From: Sinorhizobium alkalisoli | GTDB taxonomy: Bacteria; Pseudomonadota; Alphaproteobacteria; Rhizobiales; Rhizobiaceae | Assembly: GCF_008932245.1 (NCBI RefSeq) | Contig: NZ_CP034909.1 | Location: 2,865,001-2,929,000, forward strand | Direction: 5' to 3' | Length of the DNA: 64,000 bases | Shown here: positions 45,877 through 53,794 of the stretch, one piece after another | Numbering within the stretch: position 1 is the first letter of the stretch | Layout: the number at the start of each line of letters is the position of its first letter | Made by a program: the position numbers and the translations under genes | The notes under the pieces: model-generated | Seen by the model: the letters and a program-made list of their open reading frames with translations, nothing else | Databases searched by the model: none | Told to the model about the DNA's origin: nothing

Positions 45877-47592
45877 ATGAGCAATAACAAAAACTTCTTG
45901 TGGCCATGGGATAATCAGTCGCAAAGCCAGGACCAGTTGCAGGGCCAGGCCCAAGCCGAGCTTCAGGCCCAGCTCGAGCTCCAGGAACAGGAGCAAGAAC
46001 AGGAGCAGGAGCAGGAGCAGGAGCAAGATCAGGACCAAGATCAGGATCAGGACCAGGACCAGTATCAGGGTCAGTACAGTGAATCTTATAACGGCAACCT
46101 GAACGGCAACGGCAACGGCAACGGCAACCTCAACCTGAACGGAAACGGCAATGGCAATCTCAACCTGAACGGAAACGGCAATGCCAATGCCAATGCGAAC
46201 GATAATACGAACAGCAATAGCAACACCAACACCAGCGACACCACGGTCGACGTATCGAGCACGACCGACGTCGACGTCGACATCGATCTTGATCTGAGCG
46301 GCTATGAGCCGTCCGACGATGACTTTGTCGACATCGACAATTCGTCGATCCATGGCATGGCGAATGTCAGCTTCAGCAACATCCTCAACGGCTCGCTCAA
46401 TGGTGCGGGCAATGATGTCGGCAACGTCATCAGCCAGTCCGCCATCATGTCGGACGACGACCACCTGCATGGTGTCTCCAACAGCGGCACCCTGAACCTG
46501 AATGGCACGGCCACCGGCGGCACGGCCACCTCCGACGACGGCATCGACGCCGAGGGTGATGGCGGTTCGGGCGGCGATGATGCCGATGCCGATGGCGGAA
46601 ACGGCGGCGACGGCGGTCTTGCCGTTGGCGGCTTCTCGTTTGGCGGTGATGCCGATGGCGGAAACGCCGATAGCGACGCGGACGGTGGCGACGGATTCGG
46701 CGGCATTGCTGCGAGCGTCGGTGTCGGCACCGGCGGCGCTAGTGGGAGCGCAGATGGTGGCGCGGCAACCGGCGGTGCCGGCGGCAACGGCGGCGCAGGC
46801 CTCGGCGTCGGTCTCGGGCTCGGTGTCGGTCTCGGCGTCGGCGCTGCGGCCGGCGGCGACGGCGGCGACAACGCAGCCGGCAACGGTGGCGAATCCGGCG
46901 ACATCGAGAGTGATGACGCCGAAACCGACGACGCCGGGGACGGTGGCGACGCTGCCGACGACGCCGATTTCTCGATCCCGATCCTGAACATCGGTGGCGA
47001 CGGCGGCGACAATGAAGGCGGCAACAGCGTCGCTTTCGGCGAGACCGGCAACGCCAATGGCGGCAGCGCCGATGATGCCGGCGACGGCGGCAACGCGCTT
47101 GGTGCAGGCGTCGGCGTTGGCACGGGTATCGGGCTCGGCGCCGGTAATGGCGGCGGCGGCGGCGGTGGTGGTGGTGCCTCCGCGGATGGCGGAACGACCG
47201 GCAATGCCAGTGGCGGTACCGGCACGGGCGGAGCGGCGACCGGCGGCGCGGGTGAAGGCGGCCTTGCGCTCAGCGGCGCATGGGCCGGAGATGCCTCGGC
47301 CGACGGTGGCGCGGGCGGAGCGGCGACCGGCGGCGCTGGCGGTGGCGGCGGGGCCGGCGGCACTGCCACGACCGGAGACGGCGGCTTTGGCGATGCCGGA
47401 ACATGGGGCTCCTACAACGGAGACGATGGCTTCGTTGAAGGGATTTCCTCGGCGACAGCCGATGCCGTGATCGACACCAACGCCTTCAACCAGCAGATCG
47501 TGCTCGGCGCCAATCTGCAGGGCAATACTGTCGACATGACGATCGTCGGCGGCGACTACAGCACATCGATCATCGGCGAAGACGACGCCTGA
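45877..47592 (+). CDS. Repeat-rich, glycine/asparagine/aspartate-rich putative type I secretion substrate
   Basis: The 571-residue acidic protein has no Sec signal peptide. After MSNNKNFLWPWDNQ come Gln-Glu and Gln-Asp dipeptide repeats (to about residue 66), Asn-Gly/Asn-Leu repeats (about 73-111), an Asp/Thr block (VDVSSTTDVDVDIDLDLSG), then about 290 residues of Gly-rich sequence with GGDGGDN, GGAATGGAG and GVGLGLGVGLG-type units. The C-terminal 60 residues are non-repetitive (NQQIVLGANLQGNTVDMTIV) and could be the secretion signal. RTX nonapeptides are absent. It lies directly upstream of an ABC exporter and HlyD adaptor, so export to the cell surface or medium is inferred. Confidence 0.75.
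   Translation: MSNNKNFLWPWDNQSQSQDQLQGQAQAELQAQLELQEQEQEQEQEQEQEQDQDQDQDQDQDQYQGQYSESYNGNLNGNGNGNGNLNLNGNGNGNLNLNGNGNANANANDNTNSNSNTNTSDTTVDVSSTTDVDVDIDLDLSGYEPSDDDFVDIDNSSIHGMANVSFSNILNGSLNGAGNDVGNVISQSAIMSDDDHLHGVSNSGTLNLNGTATGGTATSDDGIDAEGDGGSGGDDADADGGNGGDGGLAVGGFSFGGDADGGNADSDADGGDGFGGIAASVGVGTGGASGSADGGAATGGAGGNGGAGLGVGLGLGVGLGVGAAAGGDGGDNAAGNGGESGDIESDDAETDDAGDGGDAADDADFSIPILNIGGDGGDNEGGNSVAFGETGNANGGSADDAGDGGNALGAGVGVGTGIGLGAGNGGGGGGGGGASADGGTTGNASGGTGTGGAATGGAGEGGLALSGAWAGDASADGGAGGAATGGAGGGGGAGGTATTGDGGFGDAGTWGSYNGDDGFVEGISSATADAVIDTNAFNQQIVLGANLQGNTVDMTIVGGDYSTSIIGEDDA
45975..46190 (+). repeat. In-frame hexanucleotide tandem repeats
   Basis: Inside the repeat-protein gene, CAGGAG/CAGGAC-type hexamers (about 45980-46070) give the Gln-Glu/Gln-Asp tracts and AACGGC hexamers (about 46090-46190) give Asn-Gly tracts. 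Changes by one unit would keep the frame, so slippage would alter tract length without loss of the protein. Confidence 0.75.
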
Positions 47593-47640
47593 TCGCAGTG
47601 CAAAGCCGCCGATTCACATGCGGAATCGGGCATTGAACCG

Positions 47641-47667
47641 GACTGCGCGAGCCCGCCTCGCGCAGTC
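47641..47667 (+). terminator. Intercistronic hairpin (possible attenuator or mRNA 3'-end stabiliser)
   Basis: A perfect 11-bp stem GACTGCGCGAG / CTCGCGCAGTC with a CCCGC loop lies 48 bases after the repeat-protein stop and 33 bases before the next gene. There is no T tract, so it may set differential expression within the operon. Confidence 0.5.
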
Positions 47668-47700
47668 CAGCAGCACCGCAAGTAAAAAGGGGGGCTGACA

Positions 47701-49764
47701 ATGACCTTGCATTTCGACAAGGCCACCGAGGCCATAGCCCATTTCATCGGACTGTTTGAAATCAAGATCGAGGAGCTTCGGCTGCGCGAGGCCCACGAGG
47801 AGTTCACGGCATCCCGGCAAGACGAGCGGGCCCCGCCGGAACTTCCTTTCGTGCCGGTCAATGTAAAGGCGCCGTACGATCTCGGCGAGTTCAACCCGGA
47901 CGTTCCCTATAAGCCGCTCGCGCCGGAACTGGTGGGGTTGGTGTCCTGGTCGCATGTCGGGCCGCTCCCGCCGACATTCTCCGCACCCGGCGACATGGCA
48001 GCCCTCGCCAAACCCGGGCTCCTCCCCCAGCACTGGTCGACCGCCAAGTCGTCGTCGCAGAAATTTGACTTCGACATCGATCCGCCGGGGTCGGTCGCCT
48101 TATACACCTCCCAATACATACGGCTTTCGGACAGTGATTTCGTCAGCATCGGCGGCCACGGGTTGAATTTCGAGCTGCGGATCGACAACAGCGCGATGCT
48201 GGCCGGGCTTATCGAGACCGCACGGCAAGTTTCCCCCCTCGCGGACGCGGAGGAGCCTGGCTCCCCGGACGCGGCTCTCACCTTCATCGACACCGCATCG
48301 CAGCAGCTGGACGCCCATTCCGCAGAGAGCGGCGGCGAGCACGGCCTGTTCGTGGCCAAGTCCGAGACGCTCGAAGGCACCTACGTCAATGGTGAACTCG
48401 TCGACGAAGCGCCGCGCCTCGAAGACTACCTTCCTGAACCGGACGAGACGGCCGCCGACACACCGACCCTATCCTCACAGGCCAGCGGATCCTTCGCTGC
48501 GAGCGAAGGTCCGGTGGCGGCAGGGGCTTCGGTCGAGCTGGAGGCCGGCGGCAATACCCTGGTCAATTCCGTCGTGCTGACGAACAACTGGCTGCAATCG
48601 CATGTCCTGGCCGTTGCCGGCGATCATGTCGAACTCAATGTGATCGTCCAGATCAACGCCTGGTGCGACAGCGATCTCGTAAGCCCTGCCCTCAACGACT
48701 GGAAGCTGATTGCGGAGAATCCGACCCAGGCCTTCAACGTCGCGATGTTCAAGCATCTGGATCCCTCGCCCGCGGAAGCGGGGCACGCCGGCAACGGCGA
48801 CTTTCCCAAGGTCTGGGCGATCACGGAGATCAAGGGCGACCTCCTGATCATGAACTGGCTCGAGCAATTCACCTTCATGACGGATGAGGACGTCGCCATT
48901 CTGTCATGCGCTGGCTCGACGACCTCGATCATTGCCGGCGGCAACACCGCGGTCAATAATATCTCGCTCGCCGAACTGGGCTCGTACTACGATCTCATCT
49001 TCGTCGGCGGGCATGTCTACGACGCCAACATCATCCAGCAGCTGAATATTCTCTTCGACAACGACCTGGTCGGCGCCGTCGACGGCTTCGGAACGAGCGG
49101 GGAAGGATCCGTATCCACGGGCGGCAATCTGCTCTGGAACTATGCGGGTATCGTGGAAGCCGGTGGCGCGATGAGCGTCAAGCCGATGCCGCAGTCCTAT
49201 CTCGATGCCCTCGACAAGCTGGCGAACGGCAAGAAGTCGCTCTCGAACGATGTCCTCCAGGATGACGTTTTCGCCGGCATGAATGGGCTGAAGGTGCTCT
49301 ATATTTCGGGCAACCTCGTCAATCTCAACTACGTCAAGCAAACGACCATTCTCGGAGACAGCGACCAGGTCGCCTTGGCGAAAAGTGCTCTGATGACCGG
49401 TTCCGACGGGGACTGGTCGATCTCGACCGGCTCGAATGTCCTTGTCAACCATGCGGGAATTCTCGACGTCGATACAGGCGCGACGATCTATGCCGGCGGC
49501 GGCGCCTATTCCGACGAAGTTCTCATCCAGGCCGAGTTGATCACCGACGAGCCCTACCTCGGCGGCCAGGATCCCGATGCGCTGGTGAACGAAGCGGTCG
49601 CCTTTCTCGGCGACGACATGATGGCTCCCGACCCCGGGCCACAGCCGATGGAGCACGGGCAGTCGGACTTCGGGCGATCTCACAATGACAGGACGGACAA
49701 GGGACCGTCCGATCATGCCTCGCCCCATATCGATGCCGATCCCATGCACAGCATGCTTGCCTGA
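47701..49764 (+). CDS. GGN-motif protein of unknown function in the type I secretion locus
   Basis: The 687-residue protein has no signal peptide or obvious membrane helix. The middle and C-terminal parts carry recurring motifs near residues 283 (GGNTLVNS), 413 (GGNTAVNN), 474 (GGNLLWN), 537 (SGNLVNLN) and 577 (GSNVLVNH). Some are followed by hydrophobic strands and a GGH/GGG turn (LIFVGGHVYDANIIQQLNIL). This suggests tandem beta-structured repeats, and similar elements occur at the end of the preceding repeat protein. The C-terminus is His/Asp/Pro-rich. It may be a second exported protein or a partner of the first; I do not recognise a family. Confidence 0.75.
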   Translation: MTLHFDKATEAIAHFIGLFEIKIEELRLREAHEEFTASRQDERAPPELPFVPVNVKAPYDLGEFNPDVPYKPLAPELVGLVSWSHVGPLPPTFSAPGDMAALAKPGLLPQHWSTAKSSSQKFDFDIDPPGSVALYTSQYIRLSDSDFVSIGGHGLNFELRIDNSAMLAGLIETARQVSPLADAEEPGSPDAALTFIDTASQQLDAHSAESGGEHGLFVAKSETLEGTYVNGELVDEAPRLEDYLPEPDETAADTPTLSSQASGSFAASEGPVAAGASVELEAGGNTLVNSVVLTNNWLQSHVLAVAGDHVELNVIVQINAWCDSDLVSPALNDWKLIAENPTQAFNVAMFKHLDPSPAEAGHAGNGDFPKVWAITEIKGDLLIMNWLEQFTFMTDEDVAILSCAGSTTSIIAGGNTAVNNISLAELGSYYDLIFVGGHVYDANIIQQLNILFDNDLVGAVDGFGTSGEGSVSTGGNLLWNYAGIVEAGGAMSVKPMPQSYLDALDKLANGKKSLSNDVLQDDVFAGMNGLKVLYISGNLVNLNYVKQTTILGDSDQVALAKSALMTGSDGDWSISTGSNVLVNHAGILDVDTGATIYAGGGAYSDEVLIQAELITDEPYLGGQDPDALVNEAVAFLGDDMMAPDPGPQPMEHGQSDFGRSHNDRTDKGPSDHASPHIDADPMHSMLA

Positions 49765-49784
49765 CCGGGACGCGGGAGGAGATC

Positions 49785-52157
49785 ATGGCCGACACCCCCG
49801 CCCCGTCCCTGCGACTATCCGCAAGCGACGGCGAGAAGATTTTTTCTGCTGAGGCCGTAACGGATCAGCCACAGCGGAAGATCGATGCAGAGGCTGCCGG
49901 GCAGCAATTGCTTCGCGAGATCGATAATCGGGAGGATGTATTGAATAGCACCGTGAAGAAGATCGATGGGGTTCTCTATGAGCTTCGTGGCGGAGCCGCT
50001 GCGAGCGACCGCCCGGGCACGAATTCCGCAAACCCCACGCCGTCGGCGCCGATCGGAGAGGCCGCAACGGCATCGGGCGCAGCAGCAAGGCCCGAAAGCG
50101 CACGACAGGCACGGCCGGCCCCGAAGGCCGTTCCTCCGGTTGAAGCGGAAGTCCGGCCCGAACTGCGTGACCAGGGCAAGCCTCGGCCCACCCGGGAGGC
50201 AGATGAACCGGCCCCACGCGGGGAGAAGCCGGCCCCGGAGACCAAGGCCGAGGCGAAGGCCGAGGTGAAGGACAAGACCAGCGTGCCGGGAATGGTCGTG
50301 ATCGACGGCGACCGCGGCCCGATCAAGACTGAGAACCGGTCGCCCGACAAGGGTGGTTCGGACGGCGGCGGTTCGGACGGCGGCGGCAATGGCGGCGGCG
50401 GCAAGGGTGGCGGCGGCGTCTTCCACAAGCGCCTCGGACCGGTCGATTTTTCGGCGAGTCTCAAGGCGGGCCTCAAGGCGATCCGGCAGAACCTGATGAT
50501 CGTGATGGTCTTCACGATCGCCACCAATGTCCTGGTGCTCGCGATACCGGTCTATCTGTTCCAGATATCGGACCGGGTATTGACCAGTCGCTCGATCGAC
50601 ACGCTGGTCATGCTCACCGTCCTGATCGTCGCCGCGGTGATCCTTCAGGCGGTCTTCGACGGAATTCGCCGCATGATCCTCATGCGAACGGCAGTGGAGG
50701 TCGCCGCCCAGCTCGGCGCCCCGATCCTCAGCGCCGCAGCCAGGGCCTCGCTCCATAGCAACGGGCGCGAATACCAGACGCTGGGCGACCTGCAGCAGCT
50801 TCGCTCCTTCCTGGTCTCCGGCACGCTGCTTTCCTTCCTCGATGCGCCGATCGCGCCGTTCTTCGTCGCGGCGGTTTTCCTGATTCACCCGCATCTCGGC
50901 TCGATCGTCATTGGATCGTCCCTGCTGCTTCTCATCGTCACGGTGCTCAATCAGAAGGCGACGGCCGCGTCCTTCGGCGAGGCTAACAGTTTCCAGACGA
51001 GGGCCAATCTCCACCTCGATTCGATGTCGCGCAATTCGCAGATCATCAATGCGCTCGCGATGATCCCCGAAACTGTTCGCCTATGGGGCAAGGACATGGC
51101 CGGCTCGCTGAAGTCCCAGGTGCTGGCGCAGGACCGCAACATCGCCTTCGCCTCACTTTCCAAGGCCGTGCGGCTCCTCACCCAGGTTTCCATGCTCGGC
51201 TGGGGCGCCAACCTCGCTCTGCAGGGGGAACTCACGGGTGGCATGGTGATCGCAGCCTCGATCATCGCCGGCCGAGCGCTCGGGCCGATCGAGGGCGCGA
51301 TCGAAGGCTGGAATCAGGTCATCCAGTCCCGCGCCGCCTATGGGCGCATCACCTCGCTGCTGCAGAACTCGCCGCTCAATTTCGAGCGGCTGAAGCTGCC
51401 GCAGCCGGAAGGGCGGCTCGACGTGGAACGGCTGCTTTTCGTCCCGCAAGGCACCAAGCGCGTCGTCCTCAACGGCGTGAGCTTCTCGCTGAACCCCGGC
51501 GATTCGCTCGCCGTGATCGGCAGTTCCGGCGCGGGCAAGACGACGCTCGGCAAGATGCTCGTCGGCTCCATCCTGCCGACATCCGGCAATGTCCGGCTCG
51601 ACCTCATGGACCTGAGGAACTGGGACCAGCGACAGTTCGGCGAAAACATCGGCTACCTGCCGCAGGACGTCCAGCTGTTCCCGGGAACGATCAAAGCCAA
51701 TATCGCGCGTATGCAGGAGGAGGCGAGCGACGCCGACATCTACGCTGCCGCCAAGCTCGCCGACGTGCACGACATGATCGCTTTGCTGCCGCACGGATAC
51801 GAGACCTTCGTCACGGCCGACGGCTCGCCGCTCTCCGGCGGGCAGAAGCAGCGCGTCGCGCTTGCCCGCGCCTTTTTCGGCAATCCGCGCATGGTGGTGC
51901 TCGATGAGCCCAACTCCAATCTCGACAGTGCCGGCGAGGTCGCGCTGACGCGCGCGCTCCAGCATGCCAGGGAGCAGAAGATCACCGTAATCACCATCAC
52001 CCAGCGGCCCGCCCTCCTCAGCAGCGTCGACAAGGTGCTGCTTCTGGTGAACGGCACGGTGGCCTTGTTCGGCATGCGCCAGGACGTGCTCAACGCGCTC
52101 TCCGCGCGCGGCATGAATATCGAGGGCAACCCTCTTGCCCAGAACCAGCTGATGTAG
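49785..52157 (+). CDS. Type I secretion ABC transporter (permease-ATPase) with long N-terminal extension
   Basis: The 790-residue inner-membrane exporter resembles PrsD/HlyB-type ATPases: transmembrane domain from about residue 235 (MIVMVFTIATNVLVLAIPVY), Walker A GSSGAGKTT at 579-587, signature LSGGQKQR, Walker B MVVLDEPNSNLD. Two oddities: about 200 extra N-terminal residues rich in Ala/Pro/Glu ending in a Gly tract (GGSDGGGSDGGGNGGGGKGG), and Gln740 in TITQRP where the H-loop His is normally found. It begins 21 bases after the GGN-motif gene behind GGAGGAG, and ends six bases before the adaptor gene. Confidence 0.92.
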   Translation: MADTPAPSLRLSASDGEKIFSAEAVTDQPQRKIDAEAAGQQLLREIDNREDVLNSTVKKIDGVLYELRGGAAASDRPGTNSANPTPSAPIGEAATASGAAARPESARQARPAPKAVPPVEAEVRPELRDQGKPRPTREADEPAPRGEKPAPETKAEAKAEVKDKTSVPGMVVIDGDRGPIKTENRSPDKGGSDGGGSDGGGNGGGGKGGGGVFHKRLGPVDFSASLKAGLKAIRQNLMIVMVFTIATNVLVLAIPVYLFQISDRVLTSRSIDTLVMLTVLIVAAVILQAVFDGIRRMILMRTAVEVAAQLGAPILSAAARASLHSNGREYQTLGDLQQLRSFLVSGTLLSFLDAPIAPFFVAAVFLIHPHLGSIVIGSSLLLLIVTVLNQKATAASFGEANSFQTRANLHLDSMSRNSQIINALAMIPETVRLWGKDMAGSLKSQVLAQDRNIAFASLSKAVRLLTQVSMLGWGANLALQGELTGGMVIAASIIAGRALGPIEGAIEGWNQVIQSRAAYGRITSLLQNSPLNFERLKLPQPEGRLDVERLLFVPQGTKRVVLNGVSFSLNPGDSLAVIGSSGAGKTTLGKMLVGSILPTSGNVRLDLMDLRNWDQRQFGENIGYLPQDVQLFPGTIKANIARMQEEASDADIYAAAKLADVHDMIALLPHGYETFVTADGSPLSGGQKQRVALARAFFGNPRMVVLDEPNSNLDSAGEVALTRALQHAREQKITVITITQRPALLSSVDKVLLLVNGTVALFGMRQDVLNALSARGMNIEGNPLAQNQLM

Positions 52158-52163
52158 GCGACC

Positions 52164-53504
52164 ATGGCGCACACAGTCAAAATTCACGACCTCGAGTGGT
52201 ATTCTGAGGTTCCGCGCGCGATCTGGCGGCAGACCCTGATCGGGCTCGTATTGATGGCGGTCACGTTCGGAGGCTTCAGCCTGTGGGCCTTTACCGCGCC
52301 GCTGGCTGCGGCCGTCATCGCCCAGGGAAGCTTCGTCGCAACCGGGCAGAACAAGATCATCCAGCATCTTGAAGGCGGGATCATCGAGGAGATCCTGGTG
52401 AGCGAGGGCGACCATGTGGTGGCGGACCAGCCGCTTGTGCGCCTGGACGAGACGGCGGCGCTCGCCAATGAACGCCAACTCTTTCTGCGACAGGCGAGGC
52501 TCGAGGCGATCGTCGCCCGCCTTACGGCCCAGATCCAGGGCGCCGATTCAATCGTCCTGCCGGACATTCTCTCGCGGCATGTGCAGGATCCGGAGGTTCG
52601 GCCGATCGTCGACAGCCAGGAGCTCAACTTCCGGGCCTGGAAGAGCAAGCTCGACAGCGAAATCGAACTGTTCCGGCAGAACATCGAAGGGTTCCGGTTC
52701 CGCGCCGAAGGTTACACCCAGCAACTCAGGGCAGTTCGCCGGCAACTCACTCTTCTTCAGGAGGAACATGCCGGCAAGCAGACGCTGCTGGCGAAGAACC
52801 TGATCCGCAAGACCGAGATCAAGTCGATCCAGCGGGCGATCGCCGACGCCGAGGGGCAGATCGGCAGACTCATGGCCGAGATTTCGGAAACCGGAGCGCA
52901 GATCCTGAAACAGGAACATCAGATGCGGCAGACGGAAGGAAGCTATCGCGAGGCGGCGCTCGAGGAATTGCAGAAGGTGGAGGCCGAGCTGGACACGGTG
53001 CGCGAGCAATTGAGAGGCGCCGCGAACGTCCTTCGTCGCGCCACCATCAATGCGCCGGTCACCGGTACGGTGGTGCGGCTCCACTACCATACGCCTGGCG
53101 GCGTCATCGAGAGCGGCAAGCCGATCATGGAAATCCTGCCGTCGGACGTCCCGCTCATCATCGAGGCGCAGATCCTGCGCACCGAGATCGACAGCGTGAA
53201 GGTCGGCCAGGACGCCACCGTGCGGCTGACGGCGCTCAACCAGCGCACGACGCCGGTGCTGAACGGCGAAGTCTTCTATGTCTCCGCCGACTCCATTCCC
53301 GACTCGGCAAACACAAGCCAGTCGCGCGAAGTCTATCTTGCCAGGGTCAACCTTCCGGTCAGCGAGCTCTCGCGGGTGCGCGGCTTTGCACCGACCCCCG
53401 GCATGCCGGCAGAGATCCTGATCCAGACGGCCGAGCGCACCTTCTTCGACTACCTGACGAAGCCGATTCGGGACAGCATGGCGCGGGCTTTCATGGAACG
53501 CTGA
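52164..53504 (+). CDS. HlyD/PrsE-family type I secretion periplasmic adaptor
   Basis: The 446-residue membrane fusion protein has one N-terminal helix (QTLIGLVLMAVTFGGFSLWA), a lipoyl-like half motif (IIQHLEGGIIEEILVSEGDH), a long periplasmic coiled-coil hairpin (about residues 95-290), the second half motif (RATINAPVTGTVVRLHYHTP) and a beta-barrel domain. It should link the ABC exporter to a TolC-like outer-membrane channel, which is not encoded in the window. Confidence 0.94.
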   Translation: MAHTVKIHDLEWYSEVPRAIWRQTLIGLVLMAVTFGGFSLWAFTAPLAAAVIAQGSFVATGQNKIIQHLEGGIIEEILVSEGDHVVADQPLVRLDETAALANERQLFLRQARLEAIVARLTAQIQGADSIVLPDILSRHVQDPEVRPIVDSQELNFRAWKSKLDSEIELFRQNIEGFRFRAEGYTQQLRAVRRQLTLLQEEHAGKQTLLAKNLIRKTEIKSIQRAIADAEGQIGRLMAEISETGAQILKQEHQMRQTEGSYREAALEELQKVEAELDTVREQLRGAANVLRRATINAPVTGTVVRLHYHTPGGVIESGKPIMEILPSDVPLIIEAQILRTEIDSVKVGQDATVRLTALNQRTTPVLNGEVFYVSADSIPDSANTSQSREVYLARVNLPVSELSRVRGFAPTPGMPAEILIQTAERTFFDYLTKPIRDSMARAFMER

Positions 53505-53794
53505 CGTCCTTTAAGCGCCATTTCACCACGCCGCTCTTCCCGAATATCGGCTCCGATTTTCAGTCAGATGCGCCGGATGCGCGACGATCATGCCCGCGCC
53601 TCGGGCGAGGTGCGGGCTGCGGTCATATTGCGCCCGCGGCGGGAAGGCTCCTTACACCTTCTGCGTTAATCAGAAAGCATGACCTCCCAGTTTCACCGCC
53701 CTTTTTCTACCTTAAGTGGATAGGTTCAATAGTCGGGGCCGGCGGCGTATAATTGGATTTTGTTTTTAATATATTTTTTCATCGGGGCTGAGCG

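Noticed and set aside
46550..47400. RTX calcium-binding nonapeptide repeats in the Gly-rich protein
   Set aside because: GGDGGDN and similar units lack the regular GGxGxDxUx nonapeptide spacing. The protein is Gly/Asp-rich but not RTX.
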